Assembly: GCA_030688365.1 (NCBI GenBank)
Contig: JAUYIE010000021.1
Coordinates: 1 to 64,000, forward strand
Source: a bacterium
GTDB lineage: Bacteria; Patescibacteria; ABY1; JACQRZ01
Length of the DNA stretch: 64,000 bases
Direction of reading: 5' to 3'
Shown in pieces: positions 60,201-64,000 of this stretch (position 1 is its first letter; each line of letters opens with the position of its first letter). The position numbers and the translations under genes are program-made. The notes beneath the pieces were generated by a model. The model was given only the letters and a program-made list of their open reading frames with translations. It was not told the DNA's origin and did no database searches.

Positions 60201-61101
60201 AACAAATCTCGATCTCAAACTCGCTTCCTGTACGAACTCTGTTTGTACTGATGCGGTGGAAAATGTCATCCCCACAGCTTCCTCCGTCTCCATCTCCGGT
60301 CTTGCTATAGAAGATGGAACCCTCACTGGTAGTTATACCTACACTGACGCTGATGGAGACGTCGAAGGTACTTCTACTTTCCGATGGCTTCGTGATGATG
60401 TCGCTATTGATGATGCTACCTCATCAACTTATGTCCTTGCCACCGATGATGTTGGTACTGCCATAAAGTTTGAAGTCACTCCTGTTGCAGACACTGGTCT
60501 CACCCCCGGTACGGCAGTAGCAAGTAGTGTTACTTCCACTGTTATACCTGCTCCTACCATGTCCTTTGACATAGACACTGCTACTACAGACACGGAAAGT
60601 GCTACACCCTACAGCGTTAGTCTTGGTACACTTTCTGCTTCAACACTCACCACCTCAAACAGTAGTATCAACAGTATATTCCTTGACCTGACCAGTAATG
60701 CAGGAAATGGTTCTACTATCACGGTCATGGGAAGTAACGGAGGACTCTATTCCACAACAGCAGATAATACGATCACCCTAGCCACCAGCGAAGAAACTGT
60801 CATTGCAGGACAAGAGAAGTTTGGCATGTGTGTCGCAAGTGCCACACAGGTATCAGGAACAGGTACATTCACTGCAAGTTCCACCTACGACGCGAACGGC
60901 GCGTCAAACTGCACCATATTAAACGGTGGAACACCCACCATCGGTAAGATCAACACCACTGCCACATCCATCCTTTCCACAGACGGCACTATTACCACAG
61001 GCAGAGCACAAATACTTCTCAAAGCAAGTATCACCGGCCTTACCCCGGCTGCCTCTGACTACACCGAAACCCTTACCTTCATTGCTACGGGGGAGTTTTA
61101 G
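57283..61101 (+). CDS. Giant membrane-anchored repeat protein, two 7-unit arrays (probable beta-propellers)
   Basis: 1272 residues from the ATG at 57283; the ATG at 57256 lies too close to the -10. One N-terminal helix (LYVLFVFMILTLGVGVFLL). Fourteen ~50-residue repeats of the type (T)VDSTGxVGxYTSLAMASDGF followed by ARISYYDxTNTDLKFxQCTN and xxCS occur as seven plus seven, suggesting two seven-bladed propellers with a Cys pair per blade. Between them lie Ig-like (TASSVTITGTAEVDQ) and Fn3-like domains; another Ig-like domain and a WxL-type beta domain ending LTFIATGEF close the protein. Likely a surface adhesin. Confidence 0.85.
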   Translation: MKNNDDRHFSAFKADIRHLYVLFVFMILTLGVGVFLLTQSRSGDSLAASTIVDSGIQAGQYTSIAMAADGYARISYYQQNGGDLKFAQCTNADCSTNNLTVVDSTGDVGEYTSLAMADDGFARISYYDETNTDIKFVQCTNDACSTSVITTIDSMGDVGKDTAITMADDGFARISYYDETNTDIKFVQCTNDACSTNVITTVATNSLGYGTDIAMASDGYARITHYATSIYSYLQFIQCTNADCSTKNSTNIYPAAPGSGGIGSSVAMADDGYARITYHDDSAGGSVKFVQCTNDACSTNVLTDVEAQSYSPSAQTSLAMADDGYARIAYLDTDNVDVKFVQCTNDACSTNTISTVDSTGSVGWWPSLALGSDGFARISYYDSSNTDLKFFQCVDAACSNAAPTASSVTITGTAEVDQLLTGNYTYADTDGDSEGTSTFRWLRDDVAIDGATSSTYTTVEADGGTTIKFEVTPVAATGTSPGIAVESVGTAITANSAPTAPTTLYSNTAITTAQAGSANPTTLVNNDIVVSAINNDPDADAADKYEVQVATDNVFASIVYDSGSSGTSMTSTADGARSPDIGIPVSITAGTTYYWRIKFWDTNSAEGAWSPSAESAATFQTNASLATALTTIDSTGTVGQYTSTVVASDGFSRIAYYDTTNTDLKFAQCIDSTCTSPVITSVDSTGSVGQYTSIAMASDGFARISYYDQTNASLKFAQCTNAACSTSVITTVDNTATSAGTFTSIVMASDGFPRIGYYSYIAGGKFDPSYYQLKFAKCENASCSSKTLSVVDSSGSLQVGQYASLSMSASDGFPRFSYYDTTNTSLKFAQCTDATCTAPVLTTVDSTDTVGLYTSLTMASDGFARISYYDATNRDLKFAQCTDAACTSPVLTTVDSTGIVGTYTSLKMASDGFARIAYYDTTNTNLKFVKCTDAPCTSGSATFTSVASDGSVGTYASLALTSSGYPTISYYDATNLDLKLASCTNSVCTDAVENVIPTASSVSISGLAIEDGTLTGSYTYTDADGDVEGTSTFRWLRDDVAIDDATSSTYVLATDDVGTAIKFEVTPVADTGLTPGTAVASSVTSTVIPAPTMSFDIDTATTDTESATPYSVSLGTLSASTLTTSNSSINSIFLDLTSNAGNGSTITVMGSNGGLYSTTADNTITLATSEETVIAGQEKFGMCVASATQVSGTGTFTASSTYDANGASNCTILNGGTPTIGKINTTATSILSTDGTITTGRAQILLKASITGLTPAASDYTETLTFIATGEF
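57628..57721 (+). repeat. 94-base exact direct repeat, copy A
   Basis: Identical base for base to 57778-57871, offset exactly 150 bases (one 50-codon repeat unit). Encodes units 2 of the first array. Confidence 0.95.
57778..57871 (+). repeat. 94-base exact direct repeat, copy B
   Basis: Second copy of 57628-57721, encoding unit 3 of the first array. Points to a recent tandem duplication or gene conversion. Confidence 0.95.
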
Positions 61102-61125
61102 AGGAAAAGTCGGAAAATTAATGTA

Positions 61126-61154
61126 TTGACCGCCTCAATATATCTTGATATAAT
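61126..61154 (+). promoter_or_regulatory. Promoter of the ATP synthase operon
   Basis: TTGACC (61126-61131), 17-base spacer, TATAAT (61149-61154). Transcription start about 61161, 13 bases before the first ATG. Confidence 0.9.
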
Positions 61155-61173
61155 GGGCATATTGTCATTTTTT

Positions 61174-61431
61174 ATGCCTACACAGTCAAAAGATACAGCT
61201 CGCTTAGTAGGACTCGCGCTCAACATCGGATGGCAGATTGCCATCCCGTTGGTAGTATGTGCGCTTGCGGGTCGTATGATAGACAGAGTATGGCACACCA
61301 CCCCGTTATTTTTTTTAATGGGAGTTATCATTTCTTTGTTGCTGTCTTCATGGCTGGTCGTGCGTATAGTGAGTCGCGTTATCACCGCCACCGCAGATAC
61401 ACACACTGATATCAAAACAGACAAACAGTAA
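61174..61431 (+). CDS. AtpZ/AtpI-like F0F1 ATP synthase assembly protein
   Basis: 85 residues from the ATG at 61174, downstream of the promoter. Two membrane helices: ALNIGWQIAIPLVVCALAG and FFLMGVIISLLLSSWLVVRI, with GRMIDRVWHTTP between, typical of AtpZ/AtpI-type small proteins at the head of atp operons. AtpI-type proteins help assemble the c-ring. The next gene starts 3 bases later. Confidence 0.82.
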   Translation: MPTQSKDTARLVGLALNIGWQIAIPLVVCALAGRMIDRVWHTTPLFFLMGVIISLLLSSWLVVRIVSRVITATADTHTDIKTDKQ

Positions 61432-61433
61432 GT

Positions 61434-62174
61434 ATGCATATATCTATAAAAGCAGAACCGTTATTCCATATTTTTGGACTTCCTATCACAAACAGCCTCT
61501 TGGTAACATGGGTTGTTGTTGTTGCTTTGGTTCTTGCATCATATTTTGTCACGAGACGATTGACCCGCATACCAGGAAAAGCACAAAATATCATTGAAAC
61601 TTTTTTTGAGTTACTTTTGGGGTTATTTGACGGCGTGACTGGTGACCGTGCGCTCACAAAAAAGATATTTCCTCTTGTCGCGACGATTTTTATTTCCGTG
61701 CTGGCCGTAAACTGGACGGGACTTTTCCCCGGTGTTGGCACGATTGGTATCAATGAAATAGGACATGAAGGTACCAAGCTTGTTCCATTTTTACGCGCGC
61801 CTTCTGCTGATCTCAACTTTACCCTCGGGCTTTCACTTATTAGCGTCATCATGATTCAAATCTGGGGTATTGGCGCTTTGGGAATAGGAAAATACAGCAA
61901 AAAGTTTATTTCTTTCAAAAATCCTTTATCCTTTTTTATTGGTATTTTGGAGCTTGTTTCGGAGTTTTCTAAGGTAATTTCCTTTTCATTTCGTCTTTTT
62001 GGCAATATTTTTGCGGGAGAAGTACTCTTGACGGTTATCCTATCCCTGACATACTATATTGTGCCGGTTCCATTTTTGATGTTGGAACTATTTGTCGGAT
62101 TGATACAAGCACTGGTATTTTCACTTTTGACGGCCGTGTTTGTCACATTGGCGCGCCAAGAGGCACATGAATAA
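61434..62174 (+). CDS. atpB: ATP synthase F0 subunit a
   Basis: 246 residues, five to six membrane helices. The essential Arg is Arg187 in SFRLFGNIFAGEVLL, and the last helices read LELFVGLIQALVFSLLTAVF. With the c-ring it forms the ion channel. Confidence 0.96.
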   Translation: MHISIKAEPLFHIFGLPITNSLLVTWVVVVALVLASYFVTRRLTRIPGKAQNIIETFFELLLGLFDGVTGDRALTKKIFPLVATIFISVLAVNWTGLFPGVGTIGINEIGHEGTKLVPFLRAPSADLNFTLGLSLISVIMIQIWGIGALGIGKYSKKFISFKNPLSFFIGILELVSEFSKVISFSFRLFGNIFAGEVLLTVILSLTYYIVPVPFLMLELFVGLIQALVFSLLTAVFVTLARQEAHE

Positions 62175-62233
62175 ATACAGACGCAAGCGGGCTTTTCGCC
62201 CTTTTACGCTTTTATTTATAACAGTAAAAACAT

Positions 62234-62491
62234 ATGGAAGAGAGCCAATTAGAGCTCATAAAGGCATCTATTGAATGGGCAAAGTATCTTGGTCCCGCAC
62301 TTGCTATCGGTCTTGGTGCAATCGGACCTGGTATTGGTATTGGTATTGCCGCAGGTAAGGCGGCAGAAGCAATCGGTCGCAATCCGGAAGCGGCAGGTAA
62401 GATTCAGACTGCTATGATTTTGGGGTTCGCATTTGCCGAGGCAATCGCGATTTATGCCCTTGTCATCGCTCTTATCATTAAGTTCGTATAA
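62234..62491 (+). CDS. atpE: ATP synthase F0 subunit c
   Basis: 85 residues in two helices with the loop RNPEAAGK. The ion-binding carboxylate is Glu69 in FAEAIAIYALV. The Gln and Ser ligands characteristic of sodium-binding c-rings are not present at the expected positions, so a proton-coupled ring is more likely. Position in the operon is standard. Confidence 0.96.
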   Translation: MEESQLELIKASIEWAKYLGPALAIGLGAIGPGIGIGIAAGKAAEAIGRNPEAAGKIQTAMILGFAFAEAIAIYALVIALIIKFV

Positions 62492-62509
62492 GAATAGCAT
62501 ACTTGCATT

Positions 62510-63016
62510 ATGGAAGTATTTTCACAGCTGGGAATTGATTGGAAACTACTCATCGCGCAGATGGTCAATATTGTGATACTTTTGGCGCTTTTGTATAAGT
62601 TTTTGTATAAACCAGTACTTAAAGCATTGGATGATAGACAAAAGATGGTAACGGACAGTGTTCATAAGGCCGATGAGATTGCAACACGTCTAAAGGTTAC
62701 GGAAAAAGAACAACATGATTTGTTGGCAAAAGCGCGAGAGCAAGCACAAGAAATCGTTGCTCAAGCCCGTGATGTGGCTAAAGCGCAGACAGAAGAAGCG
62801 GTGACTCGGACACGAGCTGAAGTAGAAAATGTCGTACGACAGGCAAAAGTGCATATTGAAGCCGAAAAACAAAAAATGCTTGCAGATGCATCTTCTCAAC
62901 TTGCTGATGTGGTAGTAGTTGCGACAAAAAAGATCATGGGAGAAGTGGCTGATGAAAAAATGGAACGACTACTTGCACAAAAGGCAGTTGACGCATTAAA
63001 GGATGTCAACGTATGA
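62510..63016 (+). CDS. atpF: ATP synthase F0 subunit b
   Basis: 168 residues. One N-terminal helix (LIAQMVNIVILLALLYKFLY) then a long right-handed-type coiled coil rich in Lys, Glu, Ala and Gln, forming the peripheral stalk. The stop overlaps the atpH start by four bases. Confidence 0.94.
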   Translation: MEVFSQLGIDWKLLIAQMVNIVILLALLYKFLYKPVLKALDDRQKMVTDSVHKADEIATRLKVTEKEQHDLLAKAREQAQEIVAQARDVAKAQTEEAVTRTRAEVENVVRQAKVHIEAEKQKMLADASSQLADVVVVATKKIMGEVADEKMERLLAQKAVDALKDVNV

Positions 63017-63414
63017 ACTATACTGCCAAACAATATAGTCAGGCGTTGTTAGAGTGTTGCAAAAAAGCAAAACAGGAAGATATTGATGCTATGGTAGCTC
63101 GTCTTGAAACACTTTTAAAAAAACAAGGAAAGCGATCATTGCTGGCACCAATCATCAAACAAGTCAGAGATGCTGATGATAAGGCAAATGGCGTGACACA
63201 TGTGAAGGTCACGACTGGCGCTGATACGTCGGTCAATGACACTGATATCTCAAAGATCGTACGTGATTTAGGGAAAGAAGAGCCACAGATTACCATAGAG
63301 CATGATGATACAATCATCGCCGGAGTACGTGTCCTTGTTGACTCACAGTGGTACATAGATACGACCACCAATCAATCCATCAAAAAATTATCCGACCAAT
63401 TACACACACTATAG
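63013..63414 (+). CDS. atpH: ATP synthase F1 subunit delta, short
   Basis: 133 residues versus about 175-180 usual. Start MNYTAKQYSQALLECCKKAK keeps the Y-x-x-AL N-terminal helix. The C-terminal part (TIEHDDTIIAGVRVLVDSQW, IKKLSDQL) keeps the usual final strand and helix. The N-terminal helical bundle is therefore reduced. Links the b stalk to F1. Confidence 0.88.
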   Translation: MNYTAKQYSQALLECCKKAKQEDIDAMVARLETLLKKQGKRSLLAPIIKQVRDADDKANGVTHVKVTTGADTSVNDTDISKIVRDLGKEEPQITIEHDDTIIAGVRVLVDSQWYIDTTTNQSIKKLSDQLHTL

Positions 63415-63416
63415 AT

Positions 63417-64000
63417 ATGAGTACAAATTATTTAATACAAGAACTTGAAAAACGACTAAAGGGCTACTCTCAAGAAGAGGAAGTCGCAGAGGTCGGCGTT
63501 GTTATTTCAGCGGGAGACGGCATCGCACGTATTGGCGGTCTTTCAAATGTACAGTCTGCTGAAATGATTGAGATACAAACAGAAAAAGAAGTCATCATGG
63601 CAGTCGTGCTCAATCTTGAAGAAGACTCGGTGGGTGTGATGATTTTGGGTGATGCGGAAATGGTCAGAGAGGGGGACATGGCAAAGCGTACAAAACGTAT
63701 TTTGCAGGTGCCTGTTGGTGAAGGACTGATTGGTCGTGTGGTAGGCCCACTTGGTGATACAAAAGATGGTAAGGGCGTCATCAATGCCAATGGTTTTTAT
63801 CCTGTAGAAAAAATCGCGCCCGGTGTGATCACTCGTCAATCAGTAAACAGACCGCTTCAGACAGGAATCAAAGCGATTGACTCCATGATTCCCATTGGAC
63901 GAGGGCAACGCGAGCTCATCATCGGTGATCGTCAAACAGGAAAGACCGCGATTGCGATAGACACGATTATCAATCAAAAAGGACAAGATGTGATCTGTAT
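63417..64000 (+). CDS. atpA: ATP synthase F1 subunit alpha, 3' truncated by window edge
   Basis: The ATG at 63417 follows atpH by 2 bases. The first 194 residues are visible: beta-barrel domain with ISAGDGIARIGGLSNVQSAE, QVPVGEGLIGRVVGPLG, and the nucleotide-binding domain with IPIGRGQRELIIGDRQTGKT (P-loop). The rest lies outside the window. Confidence 0.96.
   Translation, partial: MSTNYLIQELEKRLKGYSQEEEVAEVGVVISAGDGIARIGGLSNVQSAEMIEIQTEKEVIMAVVLNLEEDSVGVMILGDAEMVREGDMAKRTKRILQVPVGEGLIGRVVGPLGDTKDGKGVINANGFYPVEKIAPGVITRQSVNRPLQTGIKAIDSMIPIGRGQRELIIGDRQTGKTAIAIDTIINQKGQDVIC

Noticed and set aside
57283..61101. Regularly spaced repeats that could suggest a CRISPR array or satellite DNA
   Set aside because: The repeats lie in frame, are 150 bases apart on average and encode a consistent protein motif; there are no short direct repeats with unique spacers and no cas genes.
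62234..62491. A sodium-coupled ATP synthase c-ring
   Set aside because: The expected Gln and Ser/Thr sodium ligands around the conserved Glu69 are absent (FAEAIAIY and GIGPGIGI instead).
1..64000. tRNA or rRNA genes, insertion sequences, integrases or prophage genes
   Set aside because: I looked for cloverleaf-like stretches, rRNA landmarks and transposase motifs and saw none that I could support.

Overview
The window looks like chromosome from a member of the Candidate Phyla Radiation (Patescibacteria, Parcubacteria-like). This is inferred from gene content and style, not from a marker search. The pointers are densely packed short genes, moderate to low GC, many promoters with a TGnTATACT-type -10 element and little or no Shine-Dalgarno sequence, several genes that appear leaderless, a UvrC without its C-terminal HhH domain, a MutY-like glycosylase without its iron-sulfur cysteines, and a short ATP synthase delta subunit. 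UGA is used as a stop codon, so the genetic code appears standard.

Layout. 1-4.8 kb: a truncated DsbA-like gene, a stand-alone 5'-3' exonuclease, a secreted CAP-domain protein, a [2Fe-2S] protein, a VIT/CCC1-type membrane protein and a methyltransferase. 4.8-7.1 kb: a type II restriction-modification pair (Eco47II/Sau96I-like nuclease plus an HTH-fused cytosine-5 methyltransferase), followed by a frameshifted remnant. 7.1-12.9 kb: lipoprotein, SpoU-family methyltransferase, glucose-6-phosphate isomerase, a 50-54 residue cysteine-rich protein, the MutY-like glycosylase and anchored hypothetical proteins. 12.9-21.5 kb: an accessory stretch with RhuM, two Nudix hydrolases, two S51 peptidases, an APH-type kinase, a nucleotidyltransferase, and a radical SAM/SPASM enzyme flanked by two very short ORFs, with a divergent methyltransferase.

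21.5-32.2 kb: histidine kinase, a secreted multidomain protein, a response regulator coupled to a PilB/GspE ATPase, tgt and queA (queuosine tRNA modification), recQ and tiny genes with their own promoters. 32.2-45.5 kb: glycosyltransferase, glycoside hydrolase, PIG-V-like mannosyltransferase, xseA/xseB, a probable structured ncRNA, a small basic protein, uvrB, anchored or secreted proteins and a NYN-domain protein. 45.6-52.0 kb: uvrA, an RRM protein with a structured leader, uvrC and a HEPN/MNT toxin-antitoxin-like pair. 52.1-57.2 kb: rsmI, an anchored protein, metG, cvpA-like and tatD. 57.2-61.1 kb: a large anchored repeat protein. 61.1-64.0 kb: the start of the F-type ATP synthase operon, cut inside atpA.

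The main discovery candidate is the radical SAM locus at 18.43-20.15 kb. A PqqD-like-domain/SPASM maturase is followed, at translational-coupling distance and with a strong ribosome binding site, by a 24-codon ORF with two C-terminal cysteines and then a strong terminator. This is the architecture of a minimal RiPP (modified peptide) operon. Other items worth a second look are the cysteine-rich mini-protein at 10.8 kb, the ncRNA at 37.7 kb, the 7+7 repeat protein at 57 kb, and the HTH-methyltransferase with its palindromic upstream site.
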